Source: an uncultured Blautia sp. | GTDB taxonomy: Bacteria > Bacillota > Clostridia > Lachnospirales > Lachnospiraceae | Length of the DNA stretch: 31,971 nt | NCBI GenBank assembly: GCA_902476765.1 | Contig: CABSEJ010000020.1 | Location: 1-31,971, forward strand | Direction: 5' to 3' | In this document: positions 16,472 to 24,551 of the stretch, in pieces | How positions within the stretch are numbered: position 1 is the first letter of the stretch | Layout: each line of letters starts with the position of its first letter | Position numbers and translations under genes: made by a program | The notes under the pieces: generated by a model | The model's database searches: none | The model's input: only the letters and a program-made list of their open reading frames with translations | Told to the model about the DNA's origin: nothing

Positions 16472-17167
16472 ATGAAGAGAATATTGCTGAAATTAAGCGG
16501 AGAAGCCTTGGCCGGACCGAAGAAAACCGGTTTTGACGAGGATACAGTCATGGAGGTGGCTAACCAGGTAAAGGTTCTGGTAGACGAAGGGATTCAGGTT
16601 GGAATCGTTATCGGCGGCGGAAACTTCTGGAGAGGACGTACCAGCGAAAATATTGACCGCACCAAGGCGGACCAGATAGGTATGCTGGCTACAGTAATGA
16701 ATTGTATCTATGTTTCCGAGATTTTCCGTGCAGCAGGCATGAAGACCAGTGTGCTGACACCTTTTACCTGCGGTTCCTTTACCAAGCTGTTTTCCAAGGA
16801 CAGAGCCAATAAATATTTTGAGAAAGGAATGGTAGTCTTTATGGCGGGAGGCACGGGACATCCCTATTTCTCCACAGATACGGCTACCGTACTCAGAGCC
16901 ATTGAAATCGAAGCGGATACTATTCTGCTGGCAAAGGCAGTGGACGGCGTCTATGACAGCGACCCGAAAATCAATCCTCAGGCTGTGAAATATGATGAGG
17001 TAAGTATTGAGGAAGTTATTGAGAAGAAGCTGGCAGTTATGGACTTAACGGCTTCCATTATGTGCATGGAAAATAAAATGCCTATGCTGGTGTTCGGATT
17101 GAATGAGGAAAACAGCATTGTGAATACAGTTCACGGCCGGTTTACCGGCACCCGGGTACTGGTGTAG
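16472..17167 (+). CDS. pyrH: UMP kinase
   Basis: PyrH phosphorylates UMP to UDP with ATP in pyrimidine nucleotide synthesis; bacterial PyrH is a hexameric amino-acid-kinase-fold enzyme. The 231-residue length is standard. Recognised segments are LLKLSGEAL (5-13), the glycine-rich VIGGGNFWRGR, the ADQIGMLATVMN segment that contacts UMP, FMAGGTGHPYFSTDTA, and AKAVDGVYDSDP. AAAGGAG precedes the ATG. It heads the conserved pyrH-frr-uppS-cdsA-dxr-rseP block, with frr 77 bases downstream; a small GCACC-TTA-GGTGC hairpin (17196-17208) lies in that gap. Confidence 0.97.
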   Translation: MKRILLKLSGEALAGPKKTGFDEDTVMEVANQVKVLVDEGIQVGIVIGGGNFWRGRTSENIDRTKADQIGMLATVMNCIYVSEIFRAAGMKTSVLTPFTCGSFTKLFSKDRANKYFEKGMVVFMAGGTGHPYFSTDTATVLRAIEIEADTILLAKAVDGVYDSDPKINPQAVKYDEVSIEEVIEKKLAVMDLTASIMCMENKMPMLVFGLNEENSIVNTVHGRFTGTRVLV

Positions 17168-17244
17168 AGGAAAGACAAGCCCGGTGATAGGTCTGGCACC
17201 TTAGGTGCAAAAGCTCATGGAAGAAAATCAGGAGGAAATATATT

Positions 17245-17802
17245 ATGGCAACAGATGAGAGAATAAAAGTTTATGAAGGAAAAATGCAGAAAACTCTGGA
17301 TGGTCTGGTAAAAGAATTTTCTACTATCCGTGCAGGCCGTGCCAATCCGCATATTCTGGATAAAATTACCGTAGATTATTATGGAAGCCCTACACCCCTT
17401 CAGCAGGTGGCTAACATCATGGTACCAGAGGCCAGAATGATTCAGATTCAGCCCTGGGAATCTTCTCTGATTAAGGACATTCAGAGAGCCATCCTGGCAT
17501 CAGATTTAGGGCTGAATCCCAACAATGACGGAAAGGTGATTCGCCTGGTTCTCCCGGAACTGACAGAGGAGCGCAGAAAAGAGCTGGTGAAGGACGTGAA
17601 AAAGAAAGGGGAAGCTGCTAAGGTGGCGGTCCGCAACGTGCGCAGAGACGCCAACGATACCTTTAAAAAGCTGGCAAAGCAGGACGTTTCCGAGGATGAA
17701 ATTAAGGAGTTGGAAGATAAAATTCAGAAAACAACGGATAAATTTGTAAAAGAGATTGACAAAGCTGTAGATGAAAAATCCAAAGAGATTTTGACTGTAT
17801 AA
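17245..17802 (+). CDS. frr: Ribosome recycling factor
   Basis: RRF, with EF-G, splits post-termination ribosomes. At 185 residues it has the standard length and the expected landmarks: FSTIRAGRANPHILDKITVDYYGSPTPL near the N terminus, then IQPWESS, ASDLGLNPNNDGKVIRL, PELTEERRKELVK and a long C-terminal helix ending in VDEKSKEIL. AGGAGG lies eight bases before the ATG. A terminator-like hairpin follows (17816-17852). Confidence 0.98.
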   Translation: MATDERIKVYEGKMQKTLDGLVKEFSTIRAGRANPHILDKITVDYYGSPTPLQQVANIMVPEARMIQIQPWESSLIKDIQRAILASDLGLNPNNDGKVIRLVLPELTEERRKELVKDVKKKGEAAKVAVRNVRRDANDTFKKLAKQDVSEDEIKELEDKIQKTTDKFVKEIDKAVDEKSKEILTV

Positions 17803-17815
17803 GAGAACGTAAGAA

Positions 17816-17852
17816 GGGGCACATACAAGAAAAAGGTATTGTGCCTCTTTTA
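17816..17852 (+). terminator. Terminator/attenuator hairpin between frr and uppS
   Basis: Arms GGGGCACA (17816-17823) and TGTGCCTC (17840-17847) pair over 8 bases (one G-T). TAC/GTA continues the stem past a one-base bulge, and TTTTAT follows. It resembles an intrinsic terminator, but the uppS ribosome-binding site begins only six bases later and no promoter is visible between, so partial termination with read-through is likely. Confidence 0.6.
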
Positions 17853-17869
17853 TGCGCAGGAGGAAAATT

Positions 17870-18577
17870 ATGGTAGTTCCAACACATGTAGCCATTATTC
17901 TGGACGGTAACGGGCGCTGGGCCAAAGCCAAAGGAATGCCCAGAAGCTACGGACACAAAAAGGGCTGTGACAACCTGGAAAAGATATGCACCATTGCCAA
18001 GGAGCTGGGCATCAAATATCTTACTGTATACGCTTTTTCCACGGAAAACTGGAAGCGTTCCAGGGAAGAAGTAGAGGGCCTTATGAGGCTGTTCCGCAAT
18101 TATATGAAGAAATGCATCAAAATTTCCAGGGATAATAAGATGCGGGTGCGGGTAATCGGAGACCCTACAGCCTTTGACCAGGATTTGCAGCAGAAGATAC
18201 AGGAGCTGGAGGAGTTTTCCAGCCAGTTTGATGAGCTGCATTTTCAGATTGCCTTAAACTACGGCAGCAGAGACGAAATAAGAAGGGCAGTGCAGAAAAT
18301 TGCAGGGGAAGTGAAGGCGGGAAGACTGGAACCGGAAGCCATTACCGAGGATACCATTTCCGATTATCTGGATACCAGAGGCCTTCCAGAGCCGGATTTG
18401 CTTATCCGCACCAGCGGAGAGGAAAGGCTGTCTAATTTCCTGATGTGGCAGCTGGCCTACACGGAGTTTTATTTTACAGACGTGGCTTGGCCGGATTTTG
18501 ATAAAGAAGAGTTTATAAAAGCTCTTGAAAAATACAATAAGCGGGACCGCAGATACGGCGGGGTAAAGGAGGACTAA
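17870..18577 (+). CDS. uppS: Undecaprenyl diphosphate synthase (isoprenyl transferase)
   Basis: UppS condenses farnesyl diphosphate with eight isopentenyl units to make the C55 lipid carrier for cell-wall synthesis. The 235-residue protein shows the catalytic IILDGNGRWA (D12), then GHKKG, the YAFSTENWKR segment, and the C-terminal RTSGEERLSNFLMWQ and FTDVAWPDF motifs of cis-prenyltransferases. The start at 17870 is chosen because AGGAGG (17858-17863) lies just upstream; an in-frame ATG at 17852 would contain that site within the coding sequence. The stop is immediately followed by the cdsA start. Confidence 0.97.
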   Translation: MVVPTHVAIILDGNGRWAKAKGMPRSYGHKKGCDNLEKICTIAKELGIKYLTVYAFSTENWKRSREEVEGLMRLFRNYMKKCIKISRDNKMRVRVIGDPTAFDQDLQQKIQELEEFSSQFDELHFQIALNYGSRDEIRRAVQKIAGEVKAGRLEPEAITEDTISDYLDTRGLPEPDLLIRTSGEERLSNFLMWQLAYTEFYFTDVAWPDFDKEEFIKALEKYNKRDRRYGGVKED

Positions 18578-19390
18578 ATGTTCTGGACAAGACTTTTCAG
18601 CGGAATTATTCTTGTAATTATTGCCGCTGCGTCTATTGCAGCGGGAGGAGCGGTGCTGTTTACCGTGCTGCTGTGCGTTTCCCTTATCGGTATGAGTGAA
18701 CTGTACCGGGCCATGGGAGTCCGGGAAAAAGGCTTCGGCCCTCTGGAAATCAGCGGCTATGTGGGGGCTGTGGGATATTATCTGTCTCTGTTATGGAAAC
18801 AAACGGAAGAATTATCCATGGTAATCCTTCTTTTCGCCTTGGTGCTGATTCTCTGTGTCTATGTGTTTACTTATCCAAAATACAAGGCGGAGCAGATTAT
18901 GGCGGCATTGTTCGCCATTGTCTATGTGGCGGTGATGCTGTCTTATATTTTTAAGACCAGAAACCTGGAGGGAGGAGCCTGGCTGGTAGGCCTGATTTTC
19001 CTAAGCTCCTGGGGCAGCGATACCTGCGCTTACTGCGTGGGCAGACTGATAGGAAAGCATAAAATGGCTCCGGTTTTAAGCCCCAAAAAGTCCATAGAGG
19101 GAGCTGTGGGAGGTGTAGCGGGGGCTGCTCTTTTGGGCTGCCTTTATGCCCTGCTGATTGGAAGTATAAATTCTGCCCAGGGACATACGCCGCTTCTATA
19201 CGGGATAATCTGCGCCATTGGAGCGCTGATTTCCATGGTAGGAGACCTGGCTGCTTCCGCTATTAAGAGAAACAAGGAAATTAAGGATTATGGCCATCTC
19301 ATCCCGGGACATGGAGGAATTCTGGACCGGTTTGACAGCGTGATTTTCACAGCCCCTTTTATTTATTTCCTTGCGACTGTACTGATTTAA
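18578..19390 (+). CDS. cdsA: Phosphatidate cytidylyltransferase (CDP-diglyceride synthase)
   Basis: CdsA makes CDP-diacylglycerol from phosphatidic acid and CTP, the branch point of phospholipid synthesis. The 270-residue membrane protein has about seven hydrophobic segments. The C-terminal family signature is clear: SMVGDLAASAIKRNKEIKDYG followed by LIPGHGGILDRFDS, preceded by the SPKKSIEGAVGG loop. The ATG directly abuts the uppS stop, with GGAGG inside the end of uppS, indicating coupled translation. Confidence 0.96.
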   Translation: MFWTRLFSGIILVIIAAASIAAGGAVLFTVLLCVSLIGMSELYRAMGVREKGFGPLEISGYVGAVGYYLSLLWKQTEELSMVILLFALVLILCVYVFTYPKYKAEQIMAALFAIVYVAVMLSYIFKTRNLEGGAWLVGLIFLSSWGSDTCAYCVGRLIGKHKMAPVLSPKKSIEGAVGGVAGAALLGCLYALLIGSINSAQGHTPLLYGIICAIGALISMVGDLAASAIKRNKEIKDYGHLIPGHGGILDRFDSVIFTAPFIYFLATVLI

Positions 19391-19402
19391 AGGAGAGATA
19401 AC

Positions 19403-20545
19403 ATGACAAAGATTGCAGTATTGGGCTCCACCGGTTCTATAGGAACGCAGACCCTGGATATTGTAAGCAGAAACCAGGACCTTCAGGTAGTGGGACTGGG
19501 AGCCGGAAATAATATAGATTTGTTAGAAAAACAGATTCGCCGGTTTTCTCCTAAGCTGGCTGCAGTGGGGAATCCGGATAAGGCAAGAGAGCTGCAGGAG
19601 CGGGTGAAGGACACAGACTGCCGGGTTGTTGGTGGTATGGAAGGTCTGAGAGAGCTGGCCATTATGGAGGAATCTCAGATTTTGGTTACGGCTATTGTGG
19701 GCATGATTGGAATCCAGCCTACGGTAGACGCTATTCGGGCCGGAAAGGATATAGCCCTGGCAAATAAGGAAACCCTGGTGACAGCAGGACACATTATCAT
19801 GCCTCTGGCTAAAGAGAAGGGTGTGGAGATTTATCCTGTGGACAGTGAACACAGTGCTATTTTCCAGTGCCTGAAAGGAGAAGAAGGAAAAACCATCCAC
19901 AAGCTGCTTATCACAGCTTCCGGGGGTCCTTTCCGGGGAAAAAGAACAGAGAATCTGACAAACATACAGGTGGAAGACGCTCTGAAGCATCCCAACTGGG
20001 CCATGGGTCAGAAAATTACCATTGATTCTGCTACTCTGGTAAATAAGGGATTGGAGGTTATGGAGGCAAAATGGCTGTTTGGCGTGGATTTAGACAGAAT
20101 CCAGGTGGTGGTCCAGCCCCAGAGTGTGATTCACTCCATGGTAGAATTTACAGACGGCAGTATCATAGCCCAGCTTGGCACACCGGATATGCGGCTGCCT
20201 ATCCAGTATGCTCTGTACAGAGGAAAAAGAAAATTCCTGGAAGGGGAACGTTTGGATTTTACAAAGCTGGGAAGTATAACCTTTGAAGCTCCGGACATGG
20301 AAACCTTCAAGGGACTTCCTCTGGCTATGGAGGCCTCCAGGATTGGAGGTTCCATGCCAACGGTGTTTAATGCGGCCAATGAGAAGGCTGTGGCTTTGTT
20401 TTTGAACAGAAAAATAGGATTTTTGGACATTTACAGTATTATTGAGGAAGAGATGGAAAGACATAAAGTGGTTTCCAATCCAGATGTGGAAGAGATTTTA
20501 AGGATTCAGCAGGACGTATACAAAAGGATTGAAAGCAGGTGGTAG
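19403..20545 (+). CDS. dxr: 1-deoxy-D-xylulose-5-phosphate reductoisomerase
   Basis: Dxr converts DXP to 2-C-methyl-D-erythritol 4-phosphate with NADPH, the committed step of the MEP isoprenoid pathway that supplies UppS. The 380-residue length is standard. The NADPH-binding GSTGSIG spans 8-14, NKETLV 121-126, and the metal ligands lie in VDSEH (D147, E149). TASGGPF and the HPNWAMGQKITIDSATLVNK region complete the active site. AAAGGAG precedes the ATG, and rseP begins one base after the stop. Confidence 0.98.
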   Translation: MTKIAVLGSTGSIGTQTLDIVSRNQDLQVVGLGAGNNIDLLEKQIRRFSPKLAAVGNPDKARELQERVKDTDCRVVGGMEGLRELAIMEESQILVTAIVGMIGIQPTVDAIRAGKDIALANKETLVTAGHIIMPLAKEKGVEIYPVDSEHSAIFQCLKGEEGKTIHKLLITASGGPFRGKRTENLTNIQVEDALKHPNWAMGQKITIDSATLVNKGLEVMEAKWLFGVDLDRIQVVVQPQSVIHSMVEFTDGSIIAQLGTPDMRLPIQYALYRGKRKFLEGERLDFTKLGSITFEAPDMETFKGLPLAMEASRIGGSMPTVFNAANEKAVALFLNRKIGFLDIYSIIEEEMERHKVVSNPDVEEILRIQQDVYKRIESRW

Positions 20546-20546
20546 A

Positions 20547-21833
20547 TTGAAATTTATTATAGCAATACTGGTATTTTCGGTGATTGTCATTTTTCATGAG
20601 CTGGGGCATTTTCTCCTGGCCAAGAGAAACGGCATAGAAGTGACAGAGTTTTCTCTGGGCATGGGGCCCAGACTTTTCTCGCTGGAAAGAGGGGGCACCA
20701 GATATTCCCTGAAGCTTTTTCCTATTGGCGGCTCCTGTATGATGCTGGGAGAGGATGACGAGGATAGCAGCGAGGGTTCCTTTAACCGGGCTTCAGTGTG
20801 GGCCAGAATATCAGTGATTGCGGCAGGTCCTATTTTTAATTTTATTCTGGCTTTTGTGTTTGCCATGATTATCACCAGTGTCATTGGCTATGACCCGGCG
20901 GAGGTTTTACTGGTTGAGGAAGATTCTCCGGCTTATCAGGCAGGACTGCGGGAGGGAGATGTAATAACAGAATTCCAGGGAAGGAACATTTCTATTGGCC
21001 GGGATTTAGAGCTTTATCTGACTCTCCATCCGCTGTCAGAGGAAGAGATTTCACTGACTGTGGAACGAGACGGCAAGAAGCAGAACATTTCCTATGAGGC
21101 GGACAGCCAGACCCAGTACCTTCTGGGATTTTATTATACCTCGGAGCCTCAGCAGGAGCCGGAGATTACTCAGGTTATGCTAAACAGCGCCATGCTGGAC
21201 GCCGGGGTCCAGGCGGGTGATATTATCCGCCAGATTAATGGTGTGGATATAAACACCAGTCAGGAGCTTCAGGATTATCTTCAGGAGCATCCGCTGGACG
21301 GCTCGGAGATTACCTTGGGGATTGAGCGAAACGGCGATGTGCAGCAGATTACCGCAGCACCCCGTATGACAAAACAGGTGAGTATGGGATTTGCTTATAA
21401 CATTTACAGGGAGAAGACAAATTTCCTGGGGGTTCTGAAATACAGTGCCGTGGAGGTGAGATACTGGATTTCCAGCACCGTGGAGAGCCTTGTGATGCTG
21501 GTTAAAGGGCAGTTTACTGTCAACGACTTGTCTGGTCCGGTGGGAATCATTGACGTTATAGGTGATTCCTATGAGGAAGCCAAAACAGAAGGCACGGTGA
21601 TGGTCTGGATGCAGATGCTTTATTGGGCTATTCTGCTGTCTGCCAATCTGGGCGTGATGAATCTGCTTCCTATTCCTGCCCTGGATGGAGGAAGACTGGT
21701 GTTCCTTCTGGTGGAAGCGGTCCGGAGAAAGAGAATGAATCCTAATGTAGAGGGCATGATACACTTTGCAGGTTTTGTGCTTCTTATGTTACTGATGGTT
21801 TTCGTTATGTTCAACGATATCCGGCGGCTGTAA
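20547..21833 (+). CDS. rseP: RIP metalloprotease RseP (site-2 protease), TTG start
   Basis: An intramembrane zinc protease that, in relatives, trims anti-sigma factors and remnant signal peptides. The zinc motif HELGH is at residues 17-21 in the first membrane helix, and the third ligand region, NLLPIPALDGGRLVF, is near the C terminus. Two PDZ domains lie between (about residues 120-190 and 205-275), each with an AGLREGD/AGVQAGD-type loop. I place the start at TTG 20547: AGGTGG lies four bases upstream, and KFIIAILVFSVIVIFHELGH is the usual family N terminus. A TTG at 20529 would overlap dxr and has no site. The adaptor or anti-sigma target is not in the window. Confidence 0.93.
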   Translation: MKFIIAILVFSVIVIFHELGHFLLAKRNGIEVTEFSLGMGPRLFSLERGGTRYSLKLFPIGGSCMMLGEDDEDSSEGSFNRASVWARISVIAAGPIFNFILAFVFAMIITSVIGYDPAEVLLVEEDSPAYQAGLREGDVITEFQGRNISIGRDLELYLTLHPLSEEEISLTVERDGKKQNISYEADSQTQYLLGFYYTSEPQQEPEITQVMLNSAMLDAGVQAGDIIRQINGVDINTSQELQDYLQEHPLDGSEITLGIERNGDVQQITAAPRMTKQVSMGFAYNIYREKTNFLGVLKYSAVEVRYWISSTVESLVMLVKGQFTVNDLSGPVGIIDVIGDSYEEAKTEGTVMVWMQMLYWAILLSANLGVMNLLPIPALDGGRLVFLLVEAVRRKRMNPNVEGMIHFAGFVLLMLLMVFVMFNDIRRL

Positions 21834-21889
21834 AAAGCTTTTGTAGGCTTTTACCAGAATTTATTAGAATTTTCTGTAGAATCTGTGCA

Positions 21890-21918
21890 TTGACGAAAAC
21901 GGAGTATATAGATATAAT
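21890..21918 (+). promoter_or_regulatory. Sigma-A promoter of the PTS operon
   Basis: -35 TTGACG (21890-21895) and consensus -10 TATAAT (21913-21918) are separated by 17 bases. The transcript should start near 21925, just upstream of the antiterminator sequence. Confidence 0.85.
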
Positions 21919-21947
21919 GCTCCTATAAGAAAAGAGCGGACAATACA

Positions 21948-21980
21948 GGATAGTGTGTAACTGAAAAGGCATAAACTATC
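21948..21980 (+). promoter_or_regulatory. RAT (ribonucleic antiterminator) for a BglG/GlcT-type protein
   Basis: The element opens with GGATAGTGTG, has the conserved AACTG-AAAAGGCA centre and ends ACTATC, so its ends GATAGT and ACTATC pair. This is the layout of LicT/SacY/GlcT binding sites. Its 3' half (GCATAAAC) is also the left base of the following terminator, so the two structures exclude each other. The cognate protein is presumably the antiterminator encoded at 24552-25379. Confidence 0.8.
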
Positions 21981-22040
21981 TGTTTTTGTTATATTCCCGA
22001 GAATATAACAGACAGAATGGTTTATGTCTTTTTCTTTTTC
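21969..22040 (+). terminator. Regulated leader terminator upstream of the PTS gene
   Basis: A long stem: GCATAAAC pairs with GTTTATG(T) at the base, CTGT and CAG follow, and the upper part TTATATTC/GAATATAA closes on a CCGA-type loop. TCTTTTTCTTTTT follows. It overlaps the RAT, giving a textbook antitermination switch. Confidence 0.85.
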
Positions 22041-22102
22041 ACAGCAGCAGGCACATATGCTTTGTTTCAGGGCCTGTATTTCCCTGCGAAAGGAGAAAAG
22101 GA

Positions 22103-24400
22103 ATGAAAGACAAGATTTTTGGCGTATTGCAGAGAGTGGGCCGCAGCTTCATGCTTCCCATTGCGATTTTGCCGGTGGCGGGACTTCTTCTGGGAATCGG
22201 AAGTTCCCTGACCAATGCCACTACCATTGAAACATATGGCCTGGAGGGCGTCTTAGGGGACGGGACTTTGCTTAATGCCCTTTTGACCATCATGAGTAAG
22301 GCGGGAAGTGTTATTTTTGATAACCTGCCCTTGATTTTTGCTGTAGGTGTGGCTATCGGTATGGCTAAGAAGGAAAAAGAGGTAGCTGCTCTGTCTGCTA
22401 TGATTTCCTTCTTTGTCATGCACACTACCATCAATGCTGTTTTGCAGGTACAGGGAAAGGTACTGGCAGACGGTACCATTGACTCTTCGGTACTGGACGG
22501 TACCATTGCTAATGTCTGCGGGATGCAGACCCTGCAGATGGGTGTATTTGGAGGTATTATTGTAGGCCTTGGAGTAGCGGCTCTTCACAACCGATTTTAT
22601 AAAATCCAGCTGCCTAATGCCCTGTCCTTTTTCGGAGGTTCCAGATTCGTGCCTATTATTTCCACAGTGGTGTACCTGCTGGTGGGAATAGGTATGTATT
22701 TTGCCTGGCCGGTGGTTCAGAACGGTATTTACGCATTAGGAGGACTGGTAACAGGAACCGGATATGCGGGAACCCTGATTTTCGGTATTATCAAAAGAGC
22801 CCTGATACCTTTCGGACTCCATCATGTATTCTATCTGCCCTTCTGGCAGACGGCTGTGGGAGGAACCATGGAGGTAGGCGGCCAGTTGATTCAGGGCGGC
22901 CAGAATATTTTCTTTGCCCAGCTGGCAGATCCAAGCACCGTTCATTTCAGTGCAGATGCTACCCGGTATTTTTCCGGCGAGTTTATTTTTATGATTTTTG
23001 GTCTTCCGGGAGCAGCCCTGGCTATGTACCGCTGTGCGAAACCGGAGAAGAAGAAACAGGCAGGCGGATTGCTGCTTTCTGCAGCGCTTACCTGTATGCT
23101 GACAGGAATTACCGAGCCATTGGAATTTTCTTTCCTGTTTGTGGCGCCTATTCTTTTTGTGGTTCAGGTGATTTTAGCAGGAGCGGCTTACATGATTGCC
23201 CATATACTTAATGTGGCAGTAGGACTTACGTTTTCCGGTGGCTTTATTGATTTACTTATTTTCGGTATCTTACAGGGAAATGAAAAGACAAGCTGGCTGC
23301 GCATTATTCCGGCAGGAATTATTTATTTTATTCTTTACTATGTTATCTTTACGGTGCTGATTAAAAAGCTGAATCTGAAAACGCCGGGAAGAGAGGATAC
23401 AGAGGAAACTAAGCTTTTCACAAAAGCTGACTATAAAGCCCGCCAGCAGGGAGGACAGCAGGAAGAAGCTGTAAATTCCGGAGATGAAAAGAGCCGTCTT
23501 ATTGCCATGGGACTGGGCGGTAAGAATAATATTTCTGATGTGGACTGCTGTGCCACAAGGCTGAGATGCGGGGTTGTAAATCCGGATAAGGTTAACGAGG
23601 CCATTCTCAGGCAGACCGGTCCATCCGGTATTTTGCGGAAAGGAAAGAATATACAGGTTATTTACGGTCCGGCTGTTGCTGTAGTGAAATCTAATCTGGA
23701 GGAATACCTGGCTCATGCCCCCCAGGAGGAGACAGAGCCCCCTGCAGAAAATCAGGAAATTTCAGGTCCGGACGCTGCTGCAGAAGCAAAACCGGAAGCA
23801 GGACAGGGCAGCGTGACAGGTTTCGGAGCAGGGCAAAACACCGTAGCTGACAAGGCAGGTTCTGAAGCAGGACAGAGCGGCACAACCGGTGTATCTGACA
23901 GTGAAGCAGGACAGAGCAGCCGGCAGGGAGGCAGAAAGGTGAAGAAGGTTCTTTATTCACCCTTTAAGGGAAAAGCAGCCTCAATCACCGAAGCTCCAGA
24001 TGAGGCCTTTGCGGAAAAAATGATGGGCGACGGTTATATGGTTATTCCGGAAGAGGGTGCAGCCTATGCGCCAGAGGACTGCCAGGTAAGCTTTGTATTT
24101 CCTACCAAGCATGCCATTGGCCTTCAGACGCCTGATGGAATGGAATATCTCCTGCATATCGGTGTGGATACGGTGAAGCTGGAAGGACAGGGCTTTAAAG
24201 TTTTTGTTCAGGACGGAGATATGGTAAAAAGGGGTGACAAGCTTATGGAGTTTGATATAGAATATATAAAAGAGCATGCCAAATCCCATGACTGTATCGG
24301 AGTTTTCACCAGCCTGGAAGAAGGAGAAGAGATTATAATGAAGGCTGAGGGGGAGATTTCCCCTCTGGAAGCAATTGCAGAGATTGTCAGCTATTCTTAA
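22103..24400 (+). CDS. ptsG: PTS glucose-family enzyme IICBA
   Basis: A 765-residue sugar-transporting phosphotransferase of the glucose/N-acetylglucosamine family. EIIC spans about 1-420 (membrane channel, with LPIAILPVAGLLLGIG at 18-33 and the sugar-site GITEPLEFSF at 335-344). EIIB spans about 455-535, with the phospho-cysteine C483 in CATRLR. A low-complexity linker (540-612) leads to EIIA (615-765), with H670 and the phospho-accepting H685 in LLHIGVDTV. The start at 22103 follows AAAGGAG; the open frame upstream runs through the leader terminator. Sequence style and the GlcT-like partner favour glucose over N-acetylglucosamine, which is inference. Confidence 0.9.
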   Translation: MKDKIFGVLQRVGRSFMLPIAILPVAGLLLGIGSSLTNATTIETYGLEGVLGDGTLLNALLTIMSKAGSVIFDNLPLIFAVGVAIGMAKKEKEVAALSAMISFFVMHTTINAVLQVQGKVLADGTIDSSVLDGTIANVCGMQTLQMGVFGGIIVGLGVAALHNRFYKIQLPNALSFFGGSRFVPIISTVVYLLVGIGMYFAWPVVQNGIYALGGLVTGTGYAGTLIFGIIKRALIPFGLHHVFYLPFWQTAVGGTMEVGGQLIQGGQNIFFAQLADPSTVHFSADATRYFSGEFIFMIFGLPGAALAMYRCAKPEKKKQAGGLLLSAALTCMLTGITEPLEFSFLFVAPILFVVQVILAGAAYMIAHILNVAVGLTFSGGFIDLLIFGILQGNEKTSWLRIIPAGIIYFILYYVIFTVLIKKLNLKTPGREDTEETKLFTKADYKARQQGGQQEEAVNSGDEKSRLIAMGLGGKNNISDVDCCATRLRCGVVNPDKVNEAILRQTGPSGILRKGKNIQVIYGPAVAVVKSNLEEYLAHAPQEETEPPAENQEISGPDAAAEAKPEAGQGSVTGFGAGQNTVADKAGSEAGQSGTTGVSDSEAGQSSRQGGRKVKKVLYSPFKGKAASITEAPDEAFAEKMMGDGYMVIPEEGAAYAPEDCQVSFVFPTKHAIGLQTPDGMEYLLHIGVDTVKLEGQGFKVFVQDGDMVKRGDKLMEFDIEYIKEHAKSHDCIGVFTSLEEGEEIIMKAEGEISPLEAIAEIVSYS
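23794..23917 (+). repeat. Short repeats in the EIIB-EIIA linker of the PTS gene
   Basis: TGAAGCAGGACAGAGC occurs at 23863-23878 and 23902-23917, 39 bases apart, with a related GGAAGCAGGACAGGGC at 23794-23809. All are in frame and encode the EAGQ-type units of the Gly/Ser/Ala-rich linker. This looks like local duplication in a flexible hinge. Confidence 0.7.
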
Positions 24401-24511
24401 GGGGCTGCTGAAAGCATAAGACAAAAGAAGGACTGTTTGGCTTACTGCAGCCAGGGATAAAAGGCAGAAGCAACAAAGTAAGCAGATTGTATTTGGTTTG
24501 GCGGGAAAAGG

Positions 24512-24536
24512 GCCGGGCACCGAAAATAGGCCCGGC
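24512..24536 (+). promoter_or_regulatory. GC-rich hairpin immediately before the glcT ribosome-binding site
   Basis: Arms GCCGGGC (24512-24518) and GCCCGGC (24530-24536) form a perfect 7-bp all-GC stem with an 11-base loop. GGAGG begins three bases after it. With no T run it is not a terminator; it may set the relative expression or stability of the two cistrons. Confidence 0.55.
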
Positions 24537-24551
24537 AAAGGAGGGGATGGA

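Noticed and set aside
17196..17208. GCACC-TTA-GGTGC hairpin between pyrH and frr
   Set aside because: Five pairs and no T tract; recorded with pyrH but not supported as a separate regulatory element.
21833..21852. AAAAGC/GCTTTT hairpin after rseP as operon terminator
   Set aside because: The stem is six mostly A-T pairs with no T tract following, so I cannot support it as a terminator.
24403..24452. GGCTGC/GCAGCC pairing between the PTS gene and glcT
   Set aside because: Only 6 bp across a 38-base loop and no T tract; not convincing as a terminator or attenuator.
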